Part shown: piece after piece, positions 10,024 through 17,765 of the stretch
Numbering within the stretch: the stretch's first letter is position 1
Layout: every line of letters starts with the position of its first letter
NCBI GenBank assembly: GCA_046758865.1
Contig: JBHIBD010000027.1
Span: 1-30,098 of the forward strand
Source of the DNA: JBHIBD01 sp046758865
GTDB taxonomy: Bacteria; Planctomycetota; Brocadiia; Brocadiales; Bathyanammoxibiaceae
Direction of reading: 5' to 3'
Length of the DNA stretch: 30,098 bases
The notes under the pieces: model-generated
The model's database searches: none
The model's input: only the letters and a program-made list of their open reading frames with translations
What the model was told of the DNA's origin: nothing
Translations under genes and position numbers: made by a program

Positions 10024-10737
10024 TTAGAGGATGTCTTGGAGCTTAATACTGTTTTTCAAGAAGGCCGCAATGTCCCTCGGCGTGGGGGTGTTCATGTAGG
10101 GGATGGTGGCAATGACAGGCACGCCGGAGTGTCTTTCTATTTCTGCCTTGTTGGTGTCTACCATTAAGGTATCGCTACCCATTCTGGTGCTGTTGAATAT
10201 AACTCCCTTTATTCGCAACCTCCGTTTCCTTGCAACTTCTATTGTGAGGAGGGTATGGTTTATAGTACCCAGGGTGGGCCTGGAGACGATTAGTACAGGA
10301 AGCTTCATCTTGTGGGCCATGTCAGCCACACACAGGCTGTCTGTTATAGGGACAAGAAGTCCACCTACCCCCTCTACTATAAGATGTTTATGCCTTTGTC
10401 TAAGTGTCTTATATGCCGACCAGATCGTTTCCCACTCGACGTGTAGGCGGTCCACCTTAGAGGCCACGATGGGTGCCATCAGAGAAGGAAGACATACAGG
10501 GTTAATCAGGGAATATGCATCTTTTGAGCGGGCAGCCTCCATCATCAATATTGCATCCTCTGAGACCAGCTTCTCAGACAATCGCTTGCCACCCGTGGCA
10601 ACAGGTTTCATTACACCCACGTCCATGCCCGTGCTCTGCAGGAGGCTGGCTATACCTGCAGCCACCAGTGTCTTTCCTACACCGGTATCTGTACCTGTGA
10701 CAAAGATACCCCTTTCCCTGAGGACGTTTGGTTTCAA
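10024..10737 (-). CDS. bioD: Dethiobiotin synthetase
   Basis: BioD closes the ureido ring of dethiobiotin from 7,8-diaminopelargonate, CO2 and ATP. The P-loop GTDTGVGKT is at residues 15-23, followed by the catalytic-lysine motif MKPVATGG. The nucleotide loop (VEGVGGLLVPI) and the base-binding region are present, and 237 residues is normal. The start is a TTG at 10735-10737: an in-frame stop lies 15 bases upstream and there is no other usable codon before the P-loop. No clear ribosome binding site is seen. It is the last gene after phoU, and no other biotin gene is in the window. Confidence 0.92.
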   Translation of the reverse strand: MKPNVLRERGIFVTGTDTGVGKTLVAAGIASLLQSTGMDVGVMKPVATGGKRLSEKLVSEDAILMMEAARSKDAYSLINPVCLPSLMAPIVASKVDRLHVEWETIWSAYKTLRQRHKHLIVEGVGGLLVPITDSLCVADMAHKMKLPVLIVSRPTLGTINHTLLTIEVARKRRLRIKGVIFNSTRMGSDTLMVDTNKAEIERHSGVPVIATIPYMNTPTPRDIAAFLKNSIKLQDIL

Positions 10738-10807
10738 GGCATTTGGGACAGTTTAAGGCGGAAGAAAAATTATTACGAGCCCTAATCAGCAACCTACTAC
10801 TGGTGCT

Positions 10808-11491
10808 TTACACCTTGTATTTATGCTTCTCCATCTCCAGGGTCTTGTGCCTTACATCACGGCCCTGTACCATGTAGATAACGTCTTCGGCAATGTTTGT
10901 CGCATGGTCGCCTACTCGCTCCAGGTTCCTGGATATAAGGATGAGTGAGATGGCCCTATCGATAGTACTCGGGTCAGAAATCATATAGGTAAGGAGTTCC
11001 CTGAAAATCTGGTCCTTGAGGTCATCTACTTTGTCATCCTCGTTCAACACTCTCTGCGCCAGGGCCACGTCCTTGCCAGTAAATGACCTTAAGCTCTCAC
11101 TTACCATCCCTTCGGCTATCTTTGCCATTTCAGGGAGGTCTATTAGGGGTTTAACCGGAGGCTTGCCCAAGAGAAAGTGGGTGCTCTCACACATGTTTAC
11201 TGCCAGGTCTGCAACCCTTTCGAGTTCGCTGTTTATCTTTACAACTGTGGCCAGGAGCCTGAGGTCCGCTGCCATGGGTTGGTGAAGGGCCATCAGTCTC
11301 ATAGCTATATCGTCTATCTCGATGTGGAGGCTATTTACCTCATCTTCCATACCAAAGACTGTCTTCGCCATGGACTCGTCCTGCTCCACCAGACCTTTTA
11401 CTGCCAGGTGAATCATCTCCTGGGCAACAGAGCCCATGTGGAGGATTTTTTTCTTTAAACTTGCCAGTTCTTCGTCAAAATGTCTTTCCAT
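10808..11491 (-). CDS. phoU: PhoU, phosphate signalling regulator
   Basis: PhoU (227 residues) links the Pst transporter to the PhoR/PhoB pair and restrains both signalling and uptake when phosphate is plentiful. The start MERHFDEELASLKKKILHMG and two copies of the three-helix repeat are visible, with the metal-site-like stretches ELERVADLAVNM (first half) and NLERVGDHATNIAEDVIYMV (second half). It follows pstB after 8 bases. Confidence 0.95.
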   Translation of the reverse strand: MERHFDEELASLKKKILHMGSVAQEMIHLAVKGLVEQDESMAKTVFGMEDEVNSLHIEIDDIAMRLMALHQPMAADLRLLATVVKINSELERVADLAVNMCESTHFLLGKPPVKPLIDLPEMAKIAEGMVSESLRSFTGKDVALAQRVLNEDDKVDDLKDQIFRELLTYMISDPSTIDRAISLILISRNLERVGDHATNIAEDVIYMVQGRDVRHKTLEMEKHKYKV

Positions 11492-11499
11492 TACTATTT

Positions 11500-12372
11500 C
11501 TAGCCGAATCTGCCGGTTATATAATCTTCAGTAAGTTTCTCTTTTGGGGTGGTAAAGATGTGGGAGCTTTCTCCAAATTCTATCAATTCGCCCATAAGCA
11601 GGAAGCCCGTGTAATCTGATATTCTTGCGGCCTGTTGCATGTTATGCGTCACCAGTATGACGGTGTATTGCTTTTTTAGCTCTAATACGAGTTCCTCAAT
11701 CTTTGCTGTTGCAATTGGGTCTAGGGCCGAGCAGGGCTCATCCATAAGAATGACCTCCGGGCCGACTGCCAAGGCCCTGGCAATGCACAGCCTCTGCTGC
11801 TGTCCGCCAGAAAGCTCCATAGCGCTCTTCTGGATGCGGTCCTTTACCTCGTTCCACAGCGCAGCCTGCCTTAGACTCCTTTCCACTAATTCATTTAATG
11901 TCTTTCTGCTGTATCTTTCGTGGAGCCTCGGACCAAAGGCCACGTTGTCATAGATAGACTTGGGAAACGGGTTGGGTTTTTGGAACACCATCCCTATGCG
12001 CCTCCTTAATTCTACCACATCTACGTCTCTATCATATACATTTTTTCCTTTAAACAGGACCTTGCCCTCAACCTTCATCTTGTTGGTTATTTCGCAGACT
12101 CGGTTTATGGACTTTATGAGGGTGGACTTACCGCAACCCGAAGGCCCAATTATTGCGGTTATATGCTTCTCGTAGAAGGGCATGGTCACCTTCTTGACGG
12201 CAATTGTGTTGCCATAATAAACGCTGAGATCTACTGCCTCGACCTCTTTGTTGTTTGACACAGGTGCCATACCGGTAACCCCTTTGGGCCCTGAAGAAAC
12301 CTTTTCACTGGCTATCTTATTATAGTCAATCTTATTTGCAAGTGATGTGGGATTTTGAATCGGTGTCATCAT
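11500..12372 (-). CDS. pstB: Phosphate ABC transporter ATP-binding protein
   Basis: PstB is the ATPase of the high-affinity phosphate importer. Walker A GPSGCGKS is at about 76-83, the signature is LSGGQQQR, and Walker B reads VILMDEPCSALDP. At 290 residues it is about 30-40 longer than most PstB proteins because of a low-complexity N-terminal lead before EVEAVDLSVYYG. AGAGG stands upstream of two adjacent ATG codons; the second (12369) is equally possible. It is separated from pstA by 187 bases that contain a palindromic repeat. Confidence 0.95.
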   Translation of the reverse strand: MMTPIQNPTSLANKIDYNKIASEKVSSGPKGVTGMAPVSNNKEVEAVDLSVYYGNTIAVKKVTMPFYEKHITAIIGPSGCGKSTLIKSINRVCEITNKMKVEGKVLFKGKNVYDRDVDVVELRRRIGMVFQKPNPFPKSIYDNVAFGPRLHERYSRKTLNELVERSLRQAALWNEVKDRIQKSAMELSGGQQQRLCIARALAVGPEVILMDEPCSALDPIATAKIEELVLELKKQYTVILVTHNMQQAARISDYTGFLLMGELIEFGESSHIFTTPKEKLTEDYITGRFG

Positions 12373-12458
12373 CTGAAGACCTCTGCAAACTGCGTGTTTT
12401 TGTCTATTTCATTAAGTCAACTGCCATAAATGTATTGTCTACCAGCTACAATTTCCTT

Positions 12459-12511
12459 TGTAGTTGCTCGATTTATCGAGCTTACAATGCCCCATAAATG
12501 GGGCAACTACA
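12459..12511. repeat. 53-bp palindromic repeat with two inner hairpins, in the pstA-pstB gap
   Basis: Outer arms TGTAGTTGC (12459-12467) and GCAACTACA (12503-12511) enclose two further perfect stems: GCTCGAT/ATCGAGC (12466-12481, loop TT) and GCCCCAT/ATGGGGC (12489-12504, loop AA). The whole can fold into a cloverleaf-like junction as DNA or RNA. Size and symmetry resemble a REP or MITE-like element. Being inside the pst transcript it could slow or stabilise mRNA between pstA and pstB. Confidence 0.75.
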
Positions 12512-12559
12512 TCGCCTTGCGATACCCCCCTCAATTTCTAATAAGATCTCCCTTTAAAA

Positions 12560-13459
12560 TTAGTAGAGTTTCTTTTGGTATCTGTTGCGCAGCCATATAG
12601 CCCCTGCGTTCATGAGTAGTAGCACTATTAGAAGGACGATACTCCCGGCAGCGGCGTTTGTAAAAAAGCCTTTCTGGGGGCGCGAGATCCAGTTGAATAT
12701 CTGTATTGGCAGTGCACTAAAGTAGGAAAGTGGTCCGTCTGGCAAGAATGCCACGTAGGTTAGGGCACCAATGGCGATTAAGGGTGCTGCTTCCCCAATT
12801 GCCCTAGAGAGTGCGAGTATGGTGCCGGTCAATATCCCGGGGAATGCCAGCGGCAGGACATGGCATCTTACGGTCTCCCAACGGGTGGCGCCAACGGCGA
12901 ATGACGCCTCGCGGATGGAGACAGGGACGGCGCGCAGGGCCTCGCGGCTCGCTATGATTATCATGGGCAGTACGAGAAGCGCAAGGGTGCAGGCGCCTGC
13001 AAGGAGGCTACGGTCCATGCGCATCAGGCGTACAAAGACCTCCAGACCGAGAAGACCGTAAATGATGGATGGCACACCGGCCAGATTGGCAATGTTTACC
13101 TCGATTATCTTATTGAACCAATTTTTACTGGCGTATTCCTCAAGATATATGGCTGCGCCCACGCCCATCGGAAATGCGATAATGGCAGTCATGAAGATGA
13201 GGCAACCGCTCCCTACCAGGGCCGAGAGGATACCTGCCATCTCGGGTTTACGCGAGGGATAGTGCGACAGGAAGGTCCAGTTTAGGCGTTTTACCCCATC
13301 CGAAAAGACATCTACCAGGAGGAGTATTAGCACCGAGACAGTCATAACCAGTGCAGCTATGGCTACCACCTGGAATAGGACATGGCCCCATCGGCGTCTG
13401 GGCCTTCTTTTAGGTGGATGTATGCGCCGAAGGGGCGGGTTTTGGGTCCGTATCGCCAT
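12560..13459 (-). CDS. pstA: Phosphate ABC transporter permease PstA
   Basis: PstA (299 residues) is one of the two membrane subunits of the phosphate importer. A basic N-terminus (RRIHPPKRRPRRRWGHVLF) precedes about six membrane helices, and the ABC permease loop is present (REASFAVGATRWETVRCHVLPLAFPGILTGTILA as the EAA-type pattern). The start codon shares one base with the pstC stop (TGATG). Confidence 0.95.
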   Translation of the reverse strand: MAIRTQNPPLRRIHPPKRRPRRRWGHVLFQVVAIAALVMTVSVLILLLVDVFSDGVKRLNWTFLSHYPSRKPEMAGILSALVGSGCLIFMTAIIAFPMGVGAAIYLEEYASKNWFNKIIEVNIANLAGVPSIIYGLLGLEVFVRLMRMDRSLLAGACTLALLVLPMIIIASREALRAVPVSIREASFAVGATRWETVRCHVLPLAFPGILTGTILALSRAIGEAAPLIAIGALTYVAFLPDGPLSYFSALPIQIFNWISRPQKGFFTNAAAGSIVLLIVLLLMNAGAIWLRNRYQKKLY

Positions 13460-14406
13460 CAGGTGTAAACCTCTCTAAATCTCTCGCGCAGCCACTGGCT
13501 AATGATGTTCAGAATAAACGTGGTTACAAAAAGTACCATGCCCACGGCAAAGATAGTGTTGTATTCTATAGTCCCATGAGGGGTATCCCCCAGACTCACC
13601 TGAACGATGTAGGCAGTCATCGTTTCAATAGACTGAAGGGGGTTAGCGGTAAGTCGCGGCTGCAGACCCGCAGCAATAGCAACTATCATAGTCTCACCTA
13701 TGGCCCTTGATACGCCTAATATAAATGAGGCAGTGATACCGGAGAAGGCCGCTGGCACCACGGTCAGGAATGACACCTGAAGTTTGGTGGAGCCTAGCGC
13801 ATATGCCCCCTCTCTCAGGCTCTGCGGCACGGCATACATTGCGTCCTCGCTGAGTGAAGAGACTATCGGGAGTATCATAATCCCCATGACTATGCCAGGG
13901 CTCAGGGCGTTGAACCCGGCCATGCCAGGGATTACCTTCTGCAAGAGGGGCGTAACAAATAGTAGGGCAAAATAGCCGTACACTACAGTGGGAATGCCCG
14001 CCAGAATCTCTAGCACGGGCTTTACTACCTTCCTGACATTGGGGTGGGCGTATTCACTGAGATAGACCGCACATAACAGCCCAATAGGTAGGGCAACCAC
14101 CATAGCTATTGCTGTCACAAGCAACGTCCCACATAAGAGCGGCCATATACCGAAGTGCTTGCTCACAAACAGGGGCGTCCACCTCGTGTCGCCAAAGAAC
14201 TGTAGAAATGAGACCTCGCGGAAGAATTCAACTGTCTCGTATACCAGTATCCCTAGTATCCCGAAGGTGGTGAATATGGACAAGATGGCGCAGGCGAGGA
14301 GCGCTACGTGGATTGCTGTTTCCCTAATGCGAGAGCCCCCCTTCTGTCGCCTAATACTGTGCACAACAGGATGGACTTCCCGCTTTTTATAGTTACCGGT
14401 GGTCAC
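13459..14406 (-). CDS. pstC: Phosphate ABC transporter permease PstC
   Basis: PstC (315 residues) pairs with PstA in the inner membrane. It has six predicted helices and the permease loop REGAYALGSTKLQVSFLTVV followed by ISRAIGET-like VSRAIGETMIVAIAAG. The start is GTG at 14404-14406, overlapping the pstS stop as GTGA, so translation is probably coupled to pstS. Confidence 0.95.
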   Translation of the reverse strand: MTTGNYKKREVHPVVHSIRRQKGGSRIRETAIHVALLACAILSIFTTFGILGILVYETVEFFREVSFLQFFGDTRWTPLFVSKHFGIWPLLCGTLLVTAIAMVVALPIGLLCAVYLSEYAHPNVRKVVKPVLEILAGIPTVVYGYFALLFVTPLLQKVIPGMAGFNALSPGIVMGIMILPIVSSLSEDAMYAVPQSLREGAYALGSTKLQVSFLTVVPAAFSGITASFILGVSRAIGETMIVAIAAGLQPRLTANPLQSIETMTAYIVQVSLGDTPHGTIEYNTIFAVGMVLFVTTFILNIISQWLRERFREVYT

Positions 14407-15431
14407 TGCTCGTCGCTAAGCAACTGTTCAACTGTTACACCAACAATAGCGCCCTTACCACCGAACACAGACCCGGTGATACCCCTCTTAAAGCGGTCGT
14501 AGGCCAGGGAATACGCCCTGTCAGGAAGTGGTACATAGCCGACCTCCTCGACGAGGGGCCCGCCGCTGTTCATGTAAAAGCTGATGAACCTTGCTACCTC
14601 CGGACGCTCGGCCGCTCTCTTGTTCACGTAGATAAAGATTGGTCGAGACAATGGCTGATAAGTATTGTTCGTCACTGTCTCTACGGTGGCCTTAATGGGC
14701 CCATCTCCGTTAGACGGATTCTCGTCATCAACGCCTACCAGTTTGAGTTTGTCCTCATTTGCCTCATAATACGCAAGCCCAAAAAACCCCAGGGCACCCT
14801 CATCGGTAGCAATACCCTGGACAAGTACGTTGTCGTCCTCACTGGGCGTGAAGTCACCCCTGCTGGCCCCGGACTCTCCGCAAATGGCCATAGTGAAGTA
14901 GTCAAATGTACCTGAATCCACACCGGGCCCAAAGAGGCTAATCTTTTTATCAGGCCATTCTGGACGTATCTGGTTCCACTTCATTATCTTTTCTTCTGCA
15001 TCAGGCGCCCAAATCTTCTTCAACTCCCGAACCGTTAAGAAATCGCACCAAGTGTTCTTTGGGTTCACCATCACTGCAAGCCCATCATAGGCAACGGGTA
15101 GCTCCACGTACTCAATCCCCTTCTCCTCACAAAGTTTTGCTTCTCTAGGGCTTATGGGACGGGAGGCATTGGTGATATCTATCTCCCCCCTGCTGAACTT
15201 TTTGAAGCCGCCACCCGTGCCTGAGATGCCTACGGTTATCCTCACCTTACGATATTTTGCCTGGAATTCCTCTGCAACCGCCTCGGTTATTGGGTAAACA
15301 GTACTCGAGCCATCTATCTTTATGCGGCCTTTTAGCTCCGCCCAGGCTGGACCAAAGGGTGTAGATATACATAGAGTGGTCACCGAGAGGTACACAAGCA
15401 CTGTGACAAGTCTGTCTATCTCTTTCCTCAT
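14403..15431 (-). CDS. pstS: Phosphate-binding periplasmic protein
   Basis: PstS (342 residues) captures phosphate in the periplasm and delivers it to PstC/PstA. After a signal peptide (hydrophobic stretch about 9-30, likely cleaved after AWA) the mature part opens GRIKIDGSSTVYPITEAVAEEF, with TGGGFKKFSRGEIDITNASRPI and DSGTFDYF contributing phosphate contacts in the family. No Shine-Dalgarno sequence precedes the ATG. A candidate -10 (GATACT) ends 12 bases upstream, so the leader would be very short. The gene is first in the pst operon, behind four Pho-box repeats. Confidence 0.95.
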   Translation of the reverse strand: MRKEIDRLVTVLVYLSVTTLCISTPFGPAWAELKGRIKIDGSSTVYPITEAVAEEFQAKYRKVRITVGISGTGGGFKKFSRGEIDITNASRPISPREAKLCEEKGIEYVELPVAYDGLAVMVNPKNTWCDFLTVRELKKIWAPDAEEKIMKWNQIRPEWPDKKISLFGPGVDSGTFDYFTMAICGESGASRGDFTPSEDDNVLVQGIATDEGALGFFGLAYYEANEDKLKLVGVDDENPSNGDGPIKATVETVTNNTYQPLSRPIFIYVNKRAAERPEVARFISFYMNSGGPLVEEVGYVPLPDRAYSLAYDRFKRGITGSVFGGKGAIVGVTVEQLLSDEQ

Positions 15432-15443
15432 TACTAAATAAAG

Positions 15444-15496
15444 AGTATCGGCATAAGGTTAAGCTTTTGTTAAGAGAGTATTAAGGTTTCGTTAAA
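15444..15496 (-). promoter_or_regulatory. Pho box (4 x 11-bp direct repeats) and -10 of pstS
   Basis: Read on the minus strand there are four contiguous 11-mers: TTTAACGAAAC (15486-15496), CTTAATACTCT (15475-15485), CTTAACAAAAG (15464-15474) and CTTAACCTTAT (15453-15463). GCC then leads into a -10-like GATACT (15444-15449). PhoB-family regulators bind tandem direct repeats with 11-bp spacing that replace the -35, so this is very probably the PhoB site. The same design precedes the porin. Confidence 0.85.
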
Positions 15497-15625
15497 TCCT
15501 CTGGTATCGTGGAGGTGGTATGTTTTAAGCAACATAAGTAATAGCGATAAGCACGTTACTGGAAGTTAGGCTGCCGGGTCTTCTCCTTAGCCGTACATTA
15601 ACGCACGGAAAAAGGTTAAATTCTC

Positions 15626-15653
15626 TTGTAACAGGTATAACAAAAAGTATAAT
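15626..15653 (+). promoter_or_regulatory. Promoter for the chrB-copy/outer-membrane protein unit
   Basis: TTGTAA (15626-15631), a 16-bp spacer and a perfect TATAAT (15648-15653) stand 8 bases before the ATG at 15662. The predicted transcription start is at or next to the A of that ATG, so the first message would be leaderless or nearly so. No Shine-Dalgarno sequence is present. Confidence 0.65.
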
Positions 15654-15661
15654 TATTACAT

Positions 15662-15775
15662 ATGAATTATCCTAGGCAGTGGTTGTTGCTTATATATAGT
15701 TTACCCCTCGAGGCCTCAAAGGTGCGGGTGCGCCTCTGGCGTAAGCTCAAACAACCTAGGAAAGAAAACCTCTAA
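15662..15775 (+). pseudogene. Truncated copy of the chrB 5' end (37-codon frame)
   Basis: This stretch repeats the first ~95 bases of the chrB-family gene at 16803 almost exactly: ATG for GTG at the start codon, one silent change (TTA/TTG) and one Val-for-Glu change. An extra C at CAACCTAGG then shifts the frame. Weaker similarity runs on to a shared CTCTAAAGA. The result is a 37-residue frame that begins MNYPRQWLLLIYSLP and ends KQPRKENL at 15773-15775, two bases before the ATG of the barrel-protein gene at 15778. It could act as a coupled leader peptide or simply be a duplication scar. Which came first cannot be decided from one window. Confidence 0.8.
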
Positions 15776-15777
15776 AG

Positions 15778-16743
15778 ATGAAGAAGGTCAAAAACTGGTC
15801 TACGAAGTATTCGGTCTATGAAGTATTAAGAAAGGTTGTACTGCCCAAGCATGGACTTTTTGCTTGCATGTATTTTGTATCCTTTTATGTTCTTATCACC
15901 ATTTTATTTCCTGCTTTTCTCCAAGCCCAGGAGGTTTCTGAAAAGAGACCAGACCTTACTCTTTCTAATTTTTTCTCTGAGGGTTGGGAATTTACCTGGT
16001 GGGAAGAACCTGAGCGGGGCCCAGACCAAGCTCCTCGTTTTAGGCTTCTCAAGATTCCTGCCACGGTCTTTGAGCGTGAGGTGCGCATGAATTACTCATT
16101 CACCAACAACGGTGATAGCGGTAAGCTTGATGAGCATGAATGGGAACTTGAATTTGAGATGCCCGTCAGTCGAAGACTTTTGATAGAAGTTGAACCAAAG
16201 GTCTTGTCGGTATCTCCTGATAATAGTGATGACCATAGTGGCTTTGGCGATACTTCATTCTTAGCCAGGATAATGCTCTTTGAGACACGCAACACCACCC
16301 TGCTGTCTGTACTGGACGCAAAATTCCCTACAGGAGACGAGAACCGTGAATTAGGGAGTGGAAAGACTACTATCAGCCCCGGCCTCGGCTTCTGGAGAGA
16401 CCTTGGCAGACGTTTTGCCCTTCATAGCTTCTTTGGGCTTAATATTCCCATAGGTGGTACAACCAATGCAGACCCGGATACCACGGTCAACTACGGCGCT
16501 GCCCTGACCAAGACCCTTACGCCAAAAGATAAGCCTCTCCTTGGAGATCTTACCTTATTTGTTGAACTCAATGGAAGCTCGGATGTAGGGTCCCGCGATG
16601 ACACTACTGTAGTGAGCATCCTTCCTGGAATCAGATGGAATCTGGGACACGAATTCTGGTTAATGCCAGGGATAGAACTCCCTGTAATTGGAAGAGACGA
16701 GTTTGATAATCGGACTTGGTTTAGCATATTAAAGGACTTCTAA
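15778..16743 (+). CDS. Predicted outer-membrane beta-barrel protein
   Basis: The 321-residue product has a long N-terminal signal region with the hydrophobic stretch at about 34-48 and probable cleavage near LQA-QEV. After it come alternating amphipathic strands, many with aromatic ends, and a final phenylalanine preceded by hydrophobic alternation (WFSILKDF), the usual C-terminal signal of outer-membrane barrels. The region LLSVLDAKFPTGDENRELGSGKTTISPGLGFW is typical of the 'transporter/MetA-pathway of phenol degradation' barrel family. Its ATG lies two bases after the stop of the chrB-copy frame, with no good ribosome binding site, which suggests coupled translation. Substrate unknown. Confidence 0.7.
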   Translation: MKKVKNWSTKYSVYEVLRKVVLPKHGLFACMYFVSFYVLITILFPAFLQAQEVSEKRPDLTLSNFFSEGWEFTWWEEPERGPDQAPRFRLLKIPATVFEREVRMNYSFTNNGDSGKLDEHEWELEFEMPVSRRLLIEVEPKVLSVSPDNSDDHSGFGDTSFLARIMLFETRNTTLLSVLDAKFPTGDENRELGSGKTTISPGLGFWRDLGRRFALHSFFGLNIPIGGTTNADPDTTVNYGAALTKTLTPKDKPLLGDLTLFVELNGSSDVGSRDDTTVVSILPGIRWNLGHEFWLMPGIELPVIGRDEFDNRTWFSILKDF

Positions 16744-16787
16744 GAAATAAAAGATGGCATCTCCATTTTATTGGACTCTTCATAACA

Positions 16788-16793
16788 GATAAT
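16788..16793 (+). promoter_or_regulatory. Possible -10 element of chrB-family gene
   Basis: GATAAT lies 9 bases before the GTG start at 16803, matching the position of TATAAT before the duplicated copy at 15662. No convincing -35 or ribosome binding site is seen. If active, it would give a near-leaderless message. Confidence 0.35.
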
Positions 16794-16802
16794 CGTTACA
16801 TC

Positions 16803-17765
16803 GTGAATTATCCTAGGCAGTGGTTGTTGCTTATATATAGTTTGCCCCTCGAGGCCTCAAAGGAGCGGGTGCGCCTCTGGCGTAAGCTCAAACAACTAGG
16901 GTCTGTAGCTCTAAAGAATTCCGTCTATATATTGCCTTATGCGGAGACTTTTTATGAGAATTTTCAGTGGCTGAAGCAGGAAGTACAGACTGTGCATGGA
17001 GAGGCAACACTCTTAAAGGTGAACCGCATAGAGGGTATGAGCAACGAAGAGATTGTAAAACTCTTTACTGAAGGAAGGAACCAGGATTATGCCCAAATAA
17101 TCGGAGATTGTGAGGGATTGATTAGGAGACTCAGGAAACTACCACAAAAGGGGTCCTCAATAGAACAGGATATCATTTTTAAAGAACTCCACAAGATAAG
17201 ACAGAGACTCAAGCTAGTGGGCGAAATTGACTTCTTTAACGCCTCCCTAAGAACCCAGGCAACCAGGCTCCTTGAACAGTGCGAGAAGAAACTAAAAGGT
17301 AACGCCAGAGACCGTAAAGGGAAGAGATTGCTATCACTAACTAAGAAGGATTTCACCAGCCGGAAATGGGTTACCAGGCCCAGGCCCCACGTTGACAGGT
17401 TGGCCTCTGCCTGGCTTATAAGAAGGTTCATTGACCCCAAGGCAAAATTCATTTTTGCCTCAGAAAAAGAGATACCCAAGGATGCCACACCATTCGACAT
17501 GTTAGGGGCGGAACTAAGCCACAGGGGTGAGGACTGCACCTTTGAGACCCTTGTTAAGGCCTCCGCGATAAAGGATAAGACAGTGTGGGAGATTGCCAAA
17601 ATTGTGCATGATGTGGACCTAAGGGATGAAAAATACGGCATGCAGGAGGCAAAGGGAATAGAGCTAATGCTAAGAGGTTTGATGAAAACACACACAGATG
17701 ATCAGTCCCTCCTTGAGGCGGGCATCAACCTTTTTGAGACACTTTATAAAGGATTGAAAAAATGA
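16803..17765 (+). CDS. ChrB-family chromate-resistance protein
   Basis: The 320-residue protein has the two-part ChrB build: an N-terminal domain (QWLLLIYSLPLEASKERVRLWRKLKQLGSVAL, about 5-165) and the C-terminal chromate-resistance domain (188-318) with KWVTRPRPHVDRLASAWLIR, FDMLGAELSHRGEDCTFETL and VHDVDLRDEKYGMQEAKGIE. In Proteobacteria ChrB accompanies the ChrA chromate exporter and serves as a chromate-responsive regulator; no chrA is in this window. The start is GTG with no ribosome binding site. Its stop overlaps the start of the cytochrome gene as ATGA, so the two products are linked. Function in chromate response is family-based inference. Confidence 0.85.
   Translation: MNYPRQWLLLIYSLPLEASKERVRLWRKLKQLGSVALKNSVYILPYAETFYENFQWLKQEVQTVHGEATLLKVNRIEGMSNEEIVKLFTEGRNQDYAQIIGDCEGLIRRLRKLPQKGSSIEQDIIFKELHKIRQRLKLVGEIDFFNASLRTQATRLLEQCEKKLKGNARDRKGKRLLSLTKKDFTSRKWVTRPRPHVDRLASAWLIRRFIDPKAKFIFASEKEIPKDATPFDMLGAELSHRGEDCTFETLVKASAIKDKTVWEIAKIVHDVDLRDEKYGMQEAKGIELMLRGLMKTHTDDQSLLEAGINLFETLYKGLKK

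Noticed and set aside
10103..10756. 217-codon + strand frame opposite bioD
   Set aside because: bioD has its P-loop and full family sequence on the minus strand; the antisense frame shows no domain.
15615..15641. A third Pho box before the + strand module (GTTAAA, TGTAAC, ATAAC)
   Set aside because: The cores are 12 and 9 bases apart rather than 11, and the region is better explained as a -35/-10 promoter.
16750..16772. Terminator after the first barrel gene
   Set aside because: Only a 4-bp stem (ATGG/CCAT) can be drawn; too weak.
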